Origin: Saccopteryx bilineata
Taxonomy: Eukaryota > Chordata > Mammalia > Chiroptera > Emballonuridae
Assembly: GCF_036850765.1 (NCBI RefSeq)
Contig: NC_089492.1
Coordinates: forward strand, 202,150,276 to 202,214,275
Reading direction: 5' to 3'
Length of the DNA: 64,000 nucleotides
Positions 33,834 through 43,765 of this stretch are shown piece after piece. The translations under genes and the position numbers were made by a program. Positions within the stretch are counted from its first letter, which is position 1; the number at the start of each line of letters is the position of its first letter. A model generated the notes under the pieces. The model had not been told where the DNA came from and ran no database searches. It saw only the letters and a list, made by a program, of their open reading frames with translations.

Positions 33834-35564
33834 TATTTGTCATTTCTGACTGATTCTTTTTTATTATTTCAATGTCCTTTTTTATATTTGCTATCTCTTT
33901 ATTTAGGTTTTTTAATGACCATCTATTGTTTTTCTAATATCTTTGAGCATCCTAACAATCATTATTTTAAACTCTGCATCTGGTAATTTGATTATATCTG
34001 ATTCATTTAGGTCCTTTTCTGGGGATTTCTCTTGGTTTTTTTGTGTTGCATTTCTCTGCCTCCATATTTTCTCTTCACGAGAGTGGCTGTGATCACGTGC
34101 TCGGGTGCACAAGCCTTGGTGGCCTTGGCCTTTGCCCCGCTCCCGTGTATGACGTTATGCTCGGTCCTTTGGGCACTGGCGAGCACCTTTGTTCAGCTGC
34201 GGGTCTCCGTTTGTTTCCGGGCTTTCGCCCTGCCCTTGCCAGAGGGTCCTGCTCGTGGAACGGCTGCTAGCCCTGGCTCTACCAGCTGGTAAGGACTGCT
34301 TGCCCACGCTCAGCTCAGTAGCGGAACTCCACCTGTTCTGGGCTTTTGGCTCCACTCCCGCGGGAGGAGCCGGCTCCCAAGTCAGACCACAAGCCTGGGT
34401 TGCACGGGTGGGGCACGGCTATGCTCCTGTGTCCTTGCTCAGGGGCTGGTCTCCACCCTTTCTGGGGTTCCCGTCCTTCTCCCGCAGACTGGATTACAGA
34501 CTGCCGGTAGCTGAGCTTGACCGCTTTTGCATGCCCCCTCCTCCCCAGCCTGGCAAGACTGAGCTCACACCTGATCTAAGTAGTGGCCAGCCGGCTTCCG
34601 CCCCTGCCAACAGAACCTCGCTTCCGTCTCCCGCTGCCGCCTGCCCTCCGGCGAGCCCTCAGCCACATGGGTGCGGGCACTGCAGCTCAGCCCCTACCAC
34701 TCACTACTGTAGACCCAAAAGCTCCCTCCTTCTAAGCAACTCTGCTCTGAGTGCCACGGGGGGAGCTTGTTTGGCTGCTCTCCTGCTTCCCTTTACTGGT
34801 ATTGCTGTTTCTAGGGGAAATATTCACTTCAGATTTGGGGAGTGACTCGTCCCAGGGGTTAGGGTGGCTATCTCCCAAAATTTTTTTCCCTGTGCCTCCT
34901 AGATTACACTCTCTTCCTTCTACTCTGGTATTCTCCTCTCTCCCCGTCCCCCGGAGCCCCAGGTGAGTGGTTGTGAGAGAGGTGTTCTACGTGGTCCCTT
35001 TAAGAGGAATCCTGGGTCTGAGAAATCAGATTCTCTCTCACAAACAGTATCCTGACTTGTTTCAAGCTAAATACTGTCCTTATGCCTATTCTGGGCTCTG
35101 GGGCTTCAGGCTGGGGCTTTGTTCCTGGGGCTCAGGACCCTCCCCTTTCTGCTAAACTCACTTCCCACCACGTGAGTCTCTCCTGGCTGCTGTTTGCTCC
35201 AGGGAGCTGGGCAGCCCTCTCTGCGTTTCCGCTTTTTCTACCAGTCTCGGTGTGGCTTCTTCAGTGTTCCTTGGTTGAAGAGTCCTCTCAGTTTGGTCCA
35301 AAGTTGGTTTTTCCAGATGATAGTTTTAAAATTAGTTTGTAATCCACTTTGGTTCTGGGAGGTAGATGTTGGTATGTCCGCCTACTCCAGCGCCATCTTG
35401 TCTCCCGTGCTGCCTTTCTTTAAGTGCCTCTTTGTTCTAACTGGGGCAGGAGAGCCTCCAGTGGACAGGGTGATTTTTCCCCTTTGCTGTTGATGCTATT
35501 TCCAGGAAAAATGTTCACTTTAGATTTGGGGATTGACTTGCCCAGTGGTTAGGGTGTCCATCCC

Positions 35565-35567
<3 letters not shown>

Positions 35568-35594
<27 letters not shown>
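35568..35594 (+). repeat. (TG)n microsatellite
   Basis: About 13 TG units lie inside the L1-X 5'UTR. It is probably length-polymorphic. Confidence 0.9.
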
Positions 35595-35595
<1 letters not shown>

Positions 35596-36142
35596 TTGTT
35601 CGTCCCCCCCCCCAATGCCTCTGAGACCACTCTCTCCCCTGGCAACTCCAGACCTCCCAGCGCTCCCTGCTGCTGGAGCTCCAGGAAAGTAAGTGGCTGT
35701 GAGCAAGGCTCTCCATGCAGTCCCTGTAATATGGAGCCTGGGTCCGAGAGTTCTGCCTCCTTGTCTCAAACAGTATCTAGGCTCTTTTCTCAGCCAAATA
35801 TAGTTTGTAAGCCACTTCCAGGCTCCAGGGTTCTAGGCTGGGATTCCGGTTTTGAGGCTGAGGACCCACAACTCGCTGGACAACCCTCCCCATTGCGAGA
35901 GTCCTTCCCAGCCGCTGCTTGTTCCCGGGAGCGGGGCAGCCCTTTCCGTGTCTCTGCCTTTCCTACCAGTCTCAATGTGGGTTCTTTGGTGGTCATTGGC
36001 TATAAAATCCTATTAGTTTAGTCCAAAGTTGGTCTTTTAAGATGAGTGTTCTCAGAATTAAGTTGTAATCCACCTTGGTTCTGGGAAGTGGGAGTTGGAA
36101 TGTCTACCTACTCTGTGGCCATCTTGTCTCTCATGTATTATT

Positions 36143-36600
36143 CTTTATTGTTGTATTTGATTTGCTTGTATTTTGTCTAAGATTTTTGCATCTGTATTTG
36201 TCAGAGATATTGTTCTGTAGTTTTCTTTTTTTGTGTTATCTTTGTCAGATTTTAATATCAGTGTTATGTTGGCCTCATGAAATGTGTTAGAAAGTATTGC
36301 CTCTTCACATATTTTGGACGAGGTTGAAAAAAGGTTAGGTACCAAATCTTTTAATGTTTGGTGCAATTCTCTAATGAGGCCATCTGGTATTGGACTATTG
36401 GACTTTATTTTGGGGGAGTTTTCTGATGGTTGTTTGAACTTCCTCACTGTTGATCGATGTATTTAGATTTTCCAGTTCTTTGTTATTCAGTTTAGGAAGG
36501 TTACATATTTTTAGGAACTTACCCATTTCTTACAGGTTATTGAATTTGGTAGCAAATAGTCTTTCATAGTATTCTAGTATGTTGTCATCCATCAGTCTTA
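36143..36600 (-). mobile_element. Old L1 (L1-W), right part
   Basis: It continues the ORF2 broken at 16435. At 36145-36447 (-) the words [20 protein letters not shown] and TISLTNTDAKILDK are L1 RT motifs, diverged from the younger L1s. It fades near 36600. Confidence 0.8.
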
Positions 36601-36699
36601 ATTAGATTGATTTGGTGCAAGCATGCAAATATGCACTTGGCACCTTTTCCTACGTTCCTCTAGAACAGACACTATTCAGAATTTCGTGCTAACACTATG

Positions 36700-36985
36700 G
36701 ACTTCACAGTTTCTTCCCTTGGCTGCAGTTTTGTTCCAGTTCCAGTGAATAGTGAGTCTTCTTTTGAAAGCACAGATACATGTACTTGTCGAAGGCTTTG
36801 TCAGCTTCGCAACTTCTGTGCAGGCCATTGTGGATGCACTGTTGGCATCTCTGCAGAGCAGTGGTAACAGCCATTACACCTCCAGCAGCACTGCCTTCCT
36901 CAGCATGGCAGCAGGTTATGGATGGTGGCAAATCTTGAATGCACCCAAGCCTCTGTGCAACTTTACATTAGCAGGGAGTTTGTGT
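36700..36985 (-). pseudogene. RPS12: RPS12 processed pseudogene, partial
   Basis: In - orientation, 5'UTR-like cttgggtgcattcaagatt (about 36935-36955) leads to AEEGSAAGGVMAVTTALQ, then NGLHRSCEADKAFDK. This matches the N-terminus of ribosomal protein S12 (AEEG.AAGGVMDVNTALQ...). The start ATG region is changed, and the first helix has a shift. After about 50 codons the middle of the gene is missing. The last bases may align to the C-terminal end, but that is weak. Intronless, with UTR joined to coding, so it is a retrocopy. Confidence 0.75.
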
Positions 36986-37009
36986 TAGTTTTAAAACATT
37001 TTTATTGTT

Positions 37010-37446
37010 TTGTTTTTTTTTTTTGTATTTTTCTGAAGCTAGAAACGGGGAGAGACAGTCAGACAGACTCCCGCATGCGCCCAACTGGGATCCACCTGGC
37101 ACGCCCACCAGGGGCGACTCTCTGCCCACCAGGGGGTGATGCTCTGCCCACCAGGGGCGATGCTCTGCCCACCAGGGGGCAATGCTCTGCCCCTCCGGGA
37201 CGTTGCTCTGTTGCGACCAGAGCCACTCTAACGCCTGGGGCAGAGGCCAAGGAGCCATCCCCAGAGCCCGGGCCATCTTTGCTCCAATGGAACCTTGGCT
37301 GTGGGAGGGGAAGAGAGAGACAGAGAGGAAGGAAGGGGGGTGGAGAAGCAAATGGGCACTGCTCCTATGTGCCCTGACCGGGAATCAAACCCAGGTCCCC
37401 CGCACGCCAGGCCGACGCTCTACCGCTGAGCCAACCGGCCAGGGCC
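37010..37446 (-). mobile_element. Type A (Rhin-1-like) SINE with four CTCF-like units
   Basis: Perfect duplication aaacatttttattgtt at 36994-37009 and 37447-37462. At 437 bp it is about 60 bp longer than the usual copy, because a ~22-bp unit (tctgcccaccagggggcgatgc type) is repeated four times at 37103-37185. Confidence 0.96.
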
Positions 37447-37610
37447 AAACATTTTTATTGTTGACATTTTCAAGTATACAGAAAGAATACTGTAATAATG
37501 TCTCATAGCTGTCATCCACCTTTAACAGTCTTCACCTGCTGGTCACTCTTCATTTGGCAGGATAGAGCAGAACCCTGTAGGGAAGAGCAGAGCTTAAAAT
37601 GTCAAAGCAA

Positions 37611-37984
37611 CCCTGGCCAGTTGACTCAGTGGTAGAGCATCGGCCTTGCGTGCAGGAGTCCCGGATTTGATTCCCGGCCAGGGCACACAGGAGAAGCACC
37701 TATCTGCTTCTCCACCTCTTCCCCTCTCCTTCCTCTCTGTCTCTCTCTTCTTCTCCTGCAGCCGAGGCTCCATTGGAGCAAAGTTGGCCCGGGCGCTGAG
37801 GATGGCTCCATGGCCTCTGCCTCAGGAGCTAGAATGGCTCTGGTGGCAACGGAGGAATGTCCTGGATGGGCAGAGCATCGCCCCCTGGTGGGCATGCCGG
37901 GTGGATCCGGGTCGGGCGCATGCGGGAGTCTGTCTGACTGCCTCCCCGTTTCCAACTTCAGAAAAATACAAAAAAAAAAAAAAA
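37611..37984 (+). mobile_element. Type A (Rhin-1-like) SINE
   Basis: Duplication gtcaaagca at 37601 and 37985. One CTCF-like unit (tcgccccctggtgggcat). Confidence 0.94.
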
Positions 37985-38385
37985 GTCAAAGCAGATCTCA
38001 CACATATGACATCCCTACTTCAACCTGTATTGTACACCCCTGTCACCTAGAGCTTGTTCATGTTCAGTGTTCCAAATGCCTTTTTACTGTATCCCAAAGA
38101 AGACTGACATGTTGCATTTGACTGATGTTCCATAAGCTTTATTTTGTTTTTCTTACCTATAACAACTTCTTGTTCTTCTCTGTAATGACATTTATTAGTT
38201 GAAGAGATTATTTGCCCTATAGAAGTCTTCTGGATTTGGAAGTTCAAAATAGCATTTAACTTGTGCCAATACTGCCTATAAAAAGGGGGTTAGATCTCTG
38301 ATTAGATCTAGAGCAAAAGGATGGGGTGGCAGACAGGTATTTTTGCATTCTTTATCACATCAGTAGGACCAGTGTAGTCCCACTT

Positions 38386-38574
38386 TTAAAAGATTTTATT
38401 TATTGATTTTAGAGGGCATATAGACAGAGAGAAAGGTGGCGAAGGAGTGGGAAGTATTCATCAGAGTAGTAGTTGCTTCTCCTATGTGCCTTGACCAGGC
38501 AAGCCCAGGTTTTGAACCAGCGACCTCAGCGTTCCAGGTCACTGCTTCATTCACCTAACCACTACAGGCCAGGC
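38386..38574 (-). mobile_element. Old type B SINE
   Basis: Diverged copy: left A/T-rich tail 'ttttatttattgattttaga', right head '...ctacaggccaggc'. No clean duplication was found. Confidence 0.75.
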
Positions 38575-38674
38575 ATAGTTGTCCCAGTTTTGATGGCTTT
38601 ACCTCATCATGTTGGTGCTCTTGAGCATATTTCTTTACCAGCTATAAGCTCTAACTAAACTGATAGATTTAGAG

Positions 38675-38868
38675 CAGGGGTCCCCAAACTTTTTACACAG
38701 GGGGCCAATTCACTGTCCCTCAGACTGTTGGAGGGCCGCCACATACAGTGCTCCTCTCACTGACCACCAGTGAAAGAGGTGCCCCTTCCGGAAGTGCGGC
38801 GGGGGGGGGGGGATAAGTGGCCTCAGGGGACCACATGCGTCCTGTGGGCCGTAGTTTGGGGATGCCTG
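38675..38868. mobile_element. Non-autonomous hAT element, 194 bp
   Basis: Ends CAGGGGTCCCCAAACT and ...TTTGGGGATGCCTG are inverted repeats. The flanking 8-mers atttagag (38667-38674) and atctagag (38869-38876) differ at one base, as expected of a hAT duplication. The interior resembles a widespread mammalian 'ggccagttcactgtccctcag' hAT family. A G-run lies at 38798-38811. Confidence 0.85.
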
Positions 38869-38879
38869 ATCTAGAGAGT

Positions 38880-39070
38880 AGTCCTCAAAATTTAGTGGAT
38901 ATTGGAATCATCTGGCACGATTGTTAAAACTCAGTATGCTGGAATTCACCCCACGTTCTGATTGAGAACATTTAAGGTGGTATTCTGGAGTTTGCATTTT
39001 TAACAGCTTCCCAGGTGATACAAATGCTCTGGGAACCTGGTCTGGTGACTGTACCTTGAGAACCCAATCT
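38880..39070 (+). repeat. MER5-like DNA transposon relic
   Basis: 'attggaatcatctggcacg', 'tttttaacagcttcccaggt', 'gatacaaatgctctgggaac' and 'gtaccttgagaaccc' are in MER5A order. Confidence 0.75.
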
Positions 39071-39126
39071 AGAGGGCTGATATATTTCAAGTTTATTTTA
39101 TTTTGCAGGAACTCTTCATAAGTAAT

Positions 39127-39417
39127 TGTTGGGGACCAGGGGCCCCTTGGGAAGTGTGATGCTGAGTTTAAAGAATGCACATTGAGCCTACATGGGGGGG
39201 AATGCAACAGCACACTTTATTGTTCAAGGCTAATTTTAATACAGTGCAGAGGGACTCGCACACGCGTTTCCTCCTTTTGCTGAATCAGCTAATAGATGAG
39301 GCAGCAGGTTATATAACCGTAGGAGCAGCCGTGCATGCACTCCCACTTCTGAGTCATGTCCTCTGGCATAGGTACTGTGTGGGTGCCCCGGGCTCTAGCT
39401 AGCAGCGGGGCCTCACA
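39127..39417 (-). repeat. ERV-b 3' LTR
   Basis: In - orientation it begins TGTGAGGCCCC and ends ...CCCCAACA. It aligns along its length with 43274-43579. The TTTATT in + (cactttattgttc) gives an AATAAA signal, and gttatataac may be the TATA region. It lacks about 20 bases present in the other copy. Confidence 0.88.
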
Positions 39418-39574
39418 CTCCACCTCCCTAGGGGTCAGGGCTCTGGTTTTTTCTTTCAGGGCACTCCCTTGTGCCCAGAGGCCACAAAAACAGTAGAGGG
39501 AACAGTAGGCTATCACTAGTTCCCGTGCTATACCTGCTAAAATGAGCCCATCTCCGGGATGTTCCCAAACTCTC

Positions 39575-40557
39575 TCACCAGTGGGAGAGAGTGTCTTCTG
39601 ACAGGGCCCACTGACACTGGATGGCTGACACTTTAGCATCCACCTCCTGCAAAGCCTCTCGGATCTGCTGCTGATTATCAGGGATATACACGCAGCAGTC
39701 CGCATGCACAAGGGCACAAGTACTGCCCTCTGCTGCAGTAAGCAAGTCTAAAGCTGTGTGGTTCTGCAAAACCACCTTCCACATCTGGGGAGTCTCATCA
39801 AGGAGGAGACTCAGGGAGTGGCGAGTGACATTCAAGACCTGGGCTATGTGTTGGGCGCCTCAACCTGCAGTTTTATAATAATAGTGTTACCCTTGGTACA
39901 AAGAGAACCAGAGGGTAAAACTACTGGGCAGCTCTCTTTTTCATATGTTAGCAGTGGTACACAGGGTCCCAATTTTGGGGATTTTGTGCCAATGTCTGTA
40001 CCACCTTGCCATAAATAAACAGAAGACCCCTAGTATAGCGGCCAGTTCAGTGAGGGTATAGTGGTAGGGCCAGCTATACCTGCCACAGACCCACAACCCG
40101 TCTCCTGGCAGAAAATCTGTAGGCTTCGTACCTATAAGCTTTCTCTGATCCCACTAGTGATTTCTGTTGGGAGACACCATCAGATTGGCACACAAGTCTG
40201 TGGGTAGCCAGCCAACAGTGCAGTTGGACACACCGTCATTGTGCTGCTCTATACAAAAAGGGGCCACCTGCAAAAGCTCCACATGAATGCCTGCCAACCA
40301 CCCCCAACTGTTATACACAGCTTTTCCCAGCAAGGGATGTTCATTGTGGTGAGAGTTCCGGAGAAATGTCTTAATAGTCTGTTGATGTGCATTCCACTCT
40401 GGACTTGTACACTGGGTGTTCCAGGTGCACAATTCAGTCCAGTTCTGGAGGGAGGCAGGGGAGATGTGCCAAGGAAGCCCTTCTGCCGTCTGCAGACAGC
40501 TCGGTGCAAATCCGGCAATGAGACACCTGATGCACCCACGCAGTAGTGTGGGCCCAC
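39575..40557 (-). pseudogene. ERV-b envelope remnant
   Basis: SU-like pieces with several Cys residues at 40154-40557 are followed by a TM piece at 39575-39835. The TM piece reads LLDETPQMWKVVLQNHTAL and CALVHADCCVYIPDN. It contains the CX6CC motif that marks a covalently linked SU-TM envelope of gamma type, preceded by the LQN..ALD..TAA..G block. No full-length frame exists; stops and frameshifts separate the pieces. It is not a candidate for a working envelope as read here. Confidence 0.75.
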
Positions 40558-41470
40558 AACTTGAGACTGTGGCCGGCAGTCAGCCTGGATGAGATGACAG
40601 AGCAGAAAGTGAAACCATCATAGGCAAGTCCCGTCCCTCAGGGAGAAATCAAGCCACCCTCTCGTCCTGTGAGAGAATGGTGGCAGGTGTTCAAGGGCCT
40701 CCCCGTCGGTGATTCCAGGGTTGTACACCTGCAGTCGGGGGTGGGGGCTCACTAAGAGCTGCTGTGTACAAGGGCACGGGCCACAGTCTTATGGCAACTG
40801 CGCTTCTCAGAAGGGAGGAGGGACTGTAGCGGGCAGAGCTGCTCGCACTTCCACCGGCCACTTGGCGAGCCAGGGTGCAAGGGTCGAGCCTTTCTCTAGG
40901 CCTGCTCCCCTGGGTTCCAGTAACACTACCCACGGAGACCCCTCTGCCTCTAGTTCCCATAGTCAGCTCCATTTTTTTTTTCCGTCCCAAGGCCACCATG
41001 GATGGAGCCAGTAGCAAGCAGTAGGGCTCCGTCCTGTACCTGTATATGCAGGTCCGTGGATCCAGAAGGGGTCACCTTAAGGCGACGAGTTGCCCCTTTC
41101 AGCACCTGATCCAGAGGGCTCTTTCCTGTTCAGCCAGGCTGCTCATTCAGCAGCCACACTGTGATGGGAACCTGCTGCTTCCACCGCTTTCCTGAGGGTA
41201 CCAGTGCTCTTAGCTTCTCCTTCAGCAGCCTGTTAAAACGTTAAATCATGCCAGCAGCTTGGGGGTGATATGGCACGTGCAACTTCCAGTGCACGTCATT
41301 GTCCTTAGCCTACCTCCAGGTAGCTTGCCCAATAAAAGGGGTCCCTTGGTTACTAGCAACTGCTAGTAGGCAGCAATAGGCCACTGAAAGGCCCTCTGAA
41401 GCCTGTATGGTCTGTTCTTGATCAGCCCTGGCGACAGGGTAGGCATATCCCAAGCCAGTGGCAGTATCCA

Positions 41471-41990
41471 CTACTGTGAAGACATACCAGGTCTTCTGGC
41501 ATGGGCCCTATGTAATCTACCTGCCATGATTACAGTGACTTCTCCCCTAGGTATCTGTCCTGGGGTGGTAAACAGGTGCCTCCTCCATGGGTACTGCTGT
41601 GCACACCACGGGCACTGCCTCATGGCTTCTTTGGCCTCTGTCCGGGACACAGCTAGTCCCCAGCGCTGTGCAATAAGGCCCATCTTACGAGCCACCACAT
41701 GCCCCAGCTTCTTGTGCAACCACGCTGTGATCACGGCTGGCTCTGGGGTTTGCGCGGTCTCTCAGGCCTGTGCCAAGGCATCTGCAGCATCATTACCAGG
41801 GGCCTGCAAATGTCTGTGCCCAGAAATATGGTAAGTCTTGGCTTCTTCCTGCAATCCACACTTCCACAGGTCCTGCCACATCTCTTTCCCCCACAGAGGG
41901 TGGTGGCCAATAAGCCAATCCTGAGCAGCCTAACAGGCAAACACACTGTCAGGCCATGGTACACAGCGTAGCTGTCTGTGCACATGTCCA
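41471..41990 (-). pseudogene. ERV-b RNase H / integrase N-terminal remnant
   Basis: 41731-41985 (-): CTDSYAVYHGLTVCLP, RNase H end with the DSY motif. 41471-41734 (-): HKKLGH...AQRWGLAVSRTEAKEA and QCPWCAQQ, the HHCC zinc-binding domain of integrase with its CxxC. The catalytic core further on (about 41250-41470) is only faintly readable. Confidence 0.7.
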
Positions 41991-42188
41991 GTTTCTCTCA
42001 TCAGGACCATCTCATTGCTCAGCCCATTGACTGGATTGTCCTGCACCTGTCTCAACCCAAAAGGTCTCTGTCTGAGGCAGCAGGGTAACAGCCGTCCACA
42101 TTGGTGGCTGCCCCTTACAGGAACCATCTGTGTACCACGCTTCCACCAGAGAGGCAGCTTCCCCTCTTGGTACGGACTCTCCTGTACT

Positions 42189-42710
42189 TCATCTAGGGCT
42201 GGTTTTATCTTCAGTTTTCTGGACAGACCACACAGAGGAGTTGTACAGGCTGTGTGTTGGCCGAATGATCCCAGCCTCCCCCAGCTTCAGAATGGTCCAG
42301 CCAATTTCCTCATGTACTGTTGGCAGGCAGTACTGTTTCACCGACACAATTCGTGTTACCTGAGGGAGGTCTAAGGGGGCATGTTGTGGATGCCCTCTGA
42401 CCACTGTCTTCATCACTGGTACCCGCAACTGGAATTCTCCCTGGGTGGTGATCACAGCTAGCCTGGCCAGCACGTCCAGCCTCAGGATGTATGCTGCAAT
42501 AGGGGATAGATAAACCTCGTATGCCTTAGGAGGCAGTCTGCCAATCTTCATAATCACTGTTGTTTTGTGGACCCGTATCTGGCAACCCTCTTAGCCCTCT
42601 GTGGTCACCAAGGGTCCCCAGAACAGGTCTAGGTTGCCAAAAATTGAAGTAGAGTCTGCACTTGTGTCCACCAAGGCTAGGATGTGCTGGACATTGCGGG
42701 GGGACCAATA
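42189..42710 (-). pseudogene. ERV-b protease and RT N-terminal remnant
   Basis: Near 42640-42670 (-) LVDTSADSTSIFGN holds the aspartic-protease DTSA motif, then YEVYLSPIAAYILRLDVLA. At 42189-42330, VSVKQYCLPTVHEEIG and AGIIRPTHSLYNSSVW are the start of RT (the fingers region with a GII.P..S..NS.VW motif). The rest of RT, including YxDD, is deleted or unreadable. Confidence 0.72.
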
Positions 42711-43273
42711 AATGGTCAGTTCAACATGAGGCCGCTAGTCCCTGGGTTCCCCCGTTTCACGGACACTTGGCCTCCTTCCCTAGTTAAGCAGATAATCTGT
42801 TGGAGCCAAGCTCCTGCTAGTATTTCATGGACTTTACTGCCACCCTGTGGCCAAAGAAGAAATTGCTATTCTGGCATATGGCCAACATTATCCCAGATGG
42901 CCTTGGCTGCTGCTAATAAATCATGCCACAATTGGCACCAGTTAATTTTTAGGGGCCTGCTCTCAGTCCTGTGCATTGGGGTAGCGCTTCCTCCCCCCTT
43001 CCTTCCTATCTTGCAGCTGCAGCTTCTCACTTGCTCCTACCAGGGAGGACTGACCATGGTGGTGCATCTTCATGTTGTCCAGGCGCTACTCCAAGTCTTT
43101 TTCCTTGTGCTGTAGCGACTGTAGCCAAGCCACCTGGCCCACACCTTCTCTGCGGGCTGCCAGGACGTTCATCTCCAACTCCTCCAAAGTTCTCTGGATC
43201 CCCTCTGGCCAGGGGTGGACTGTGCCCTAGTCCTCTCATCCTGCCTTCCCTGCTCACTGCTCACTGTGCCACT

Positions 43274-43579
43274 TGTTGGGGTTTAGGGGCCCCTTGGAAA
43301 GTGTGATGCTGAGGTTAAAGAATGCAGGGGCAGCTGACACGGCGAGGAGGAGGAATGCAACAAAAGCCGCAGCACACTTTATTATTCAAGGTCAGTTTTT
43401 ATACAATGTAGAGGAGCTCGCACATGTGTTCCCTCCTTTGGCCGAATCAGCTAATAGATGAGGCAGCAGGTTATATAACTGTGGGAGCAACAGCTCATGC
43501 ACTCCCACTTCCGGGTCATGTCCTTTGGCACAGCCACTGTGCTGGGGCCCTGGGCTCTAGTTAGCAGTGGGGTTTCACA
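43274..43579 (-). repeat. ERV-b 5' LTR
   Basis: In - orientation TGTGAAACCCC ... CCCCAACA, 306 bp, with CACTTTATTATTC in + (AATAAAG in -). Two bases inside its 3' edge is TGGCACAGTGAGCAG, the place of a primer binding site; I could not match it with confidence to a tRNA. The two LTRs differ at many positions, so the insertion is old. Confidence 0.88.
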
Positions 43580-43765
43580 ATCTTTTGATCTGTTTTTTAT
43601 ACTACATTTTTCTAATGATAATACATAACTAATGCTAGTGTTCTCAGCTCTAATTGTAGAGTGCATTACCTTAACTGCAATAGCATTTTTGTCACAAGAT
43701 CTAAACTAAGAATAGAGAATATGCATTTTTAGTAATATAGTTACACTAAATAAGAAACTGCTTTA

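Larger units (their letters stand above)
23920..35409 (-). mobile_element. L1-Y plus ~4-kb 3'-transduced DNA, one insertion unit
   Basis: Perfect 12-bp duplication ctgcctttcttt at 23908-23919 and 35410-35421. The L1-X 5'UTR resumes seamlessly across it: the joined text aligns with the homologous part of L1-Y's own 5'UTR near 34700-34760. In - orientation the unit is L1-Y (35409 to 27885), then ERV sequence (27884 to 24366), then an L1 3' end (24365 to about 23932), then poly-A. The 3' end of L1-Y at 27885 has no duplication of its own at 35410. Confidence 0.75.
27885..35409 (-). mobile_element. L1-Y, full-length L1 body with broken ORFs
   Basis: The 3' poly-A is at 27885-27899 (as T). ORF2 is 28087 to about 32820, ORF1 about 32859-34100, the GC-rich 5'UTR to 35409, and the 5' end has ACAAGATGGCGC (YY1-like). 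Net of SINEs it is about 6.3 kb. ORF2 keeps long open pieces (28087-29037, 30203-30841, 30838-31629) with RT words [12 protein letters not shown] and [14 protein letters not shown] and the Cys/His knuckle. Frameshifts and four SINE insertions inactivate it. The 3'UTR lacks about 110 bases present in L1-A. Confidence 0.85.
16436..36132 (-). mobile_element. L1-X, full-length L1 split by a later insertion
   Basis: The 3' end is at 16436. ORF2 remnants run through about 20540 and 21160-21480, ORF1 remnants about 21504-22400, and the 5'UTR is 22400-23919 plus 35422-36132. The 5' end carries ACAAGATGGCC (YY1-like) at about 36117-36127. Target duplication atgtattatt is at 16426-16435 and 36133-36142. 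Net of the 11.5-kb insertion at 23920-35409 (plus its duplication), one SINE and one mariner, it is about 7.2 kb. ORF2 is broken by many stops and frameshifts (fragments at 17029, 17399, 17711, 18314, 18927). It is a dead element. Confidence 0.85.
39127..43579 (-). mobile_element. Degenerate provirus with both LTRs (ERV-b)
   Basis: The two LTRs are in the same orientation (39127-39417 and 43274-43579) and enclose remnants that, in - orientation, run protease, RT, RNase H, integrase, env. At about 4.45 kb it is roughly half a normal provirus. Most of gag and the RT centre are missing. Every frame has stops or shifts, so no protein can be made. A purine-rich tract (AGGGAGGTGGAG in -) precedes the 3' LTR. 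Flanking bases (agtaat / atcttt) do not match, so the target duplication is not visible. Confidence 0.88.

Noticed and set aside
34189..34845. 218-codon open frame on +
   Set aside because: Antisense to the GC-rich 5'UTR of L1-Y; composition effect, no recognisable domain.
34720..36132. Two ~690-bp repeats that looked like tandem 5'UTR promoter monomers of a mouse-type L1
   Set aside because: The 12-bp duplication at 23908/35410 and continuity of the flank show that the second unit is the 5' end of the host L1-X, and only the first belongs to L1-Y.
36922..37377. 151-codon open frame on + and matching - frames
   Set aside because: Runs through a type A SINE. The same arbitrary peptide (…MRPTGIH…GREERQRG-like) recurs in every copy of that SINE.
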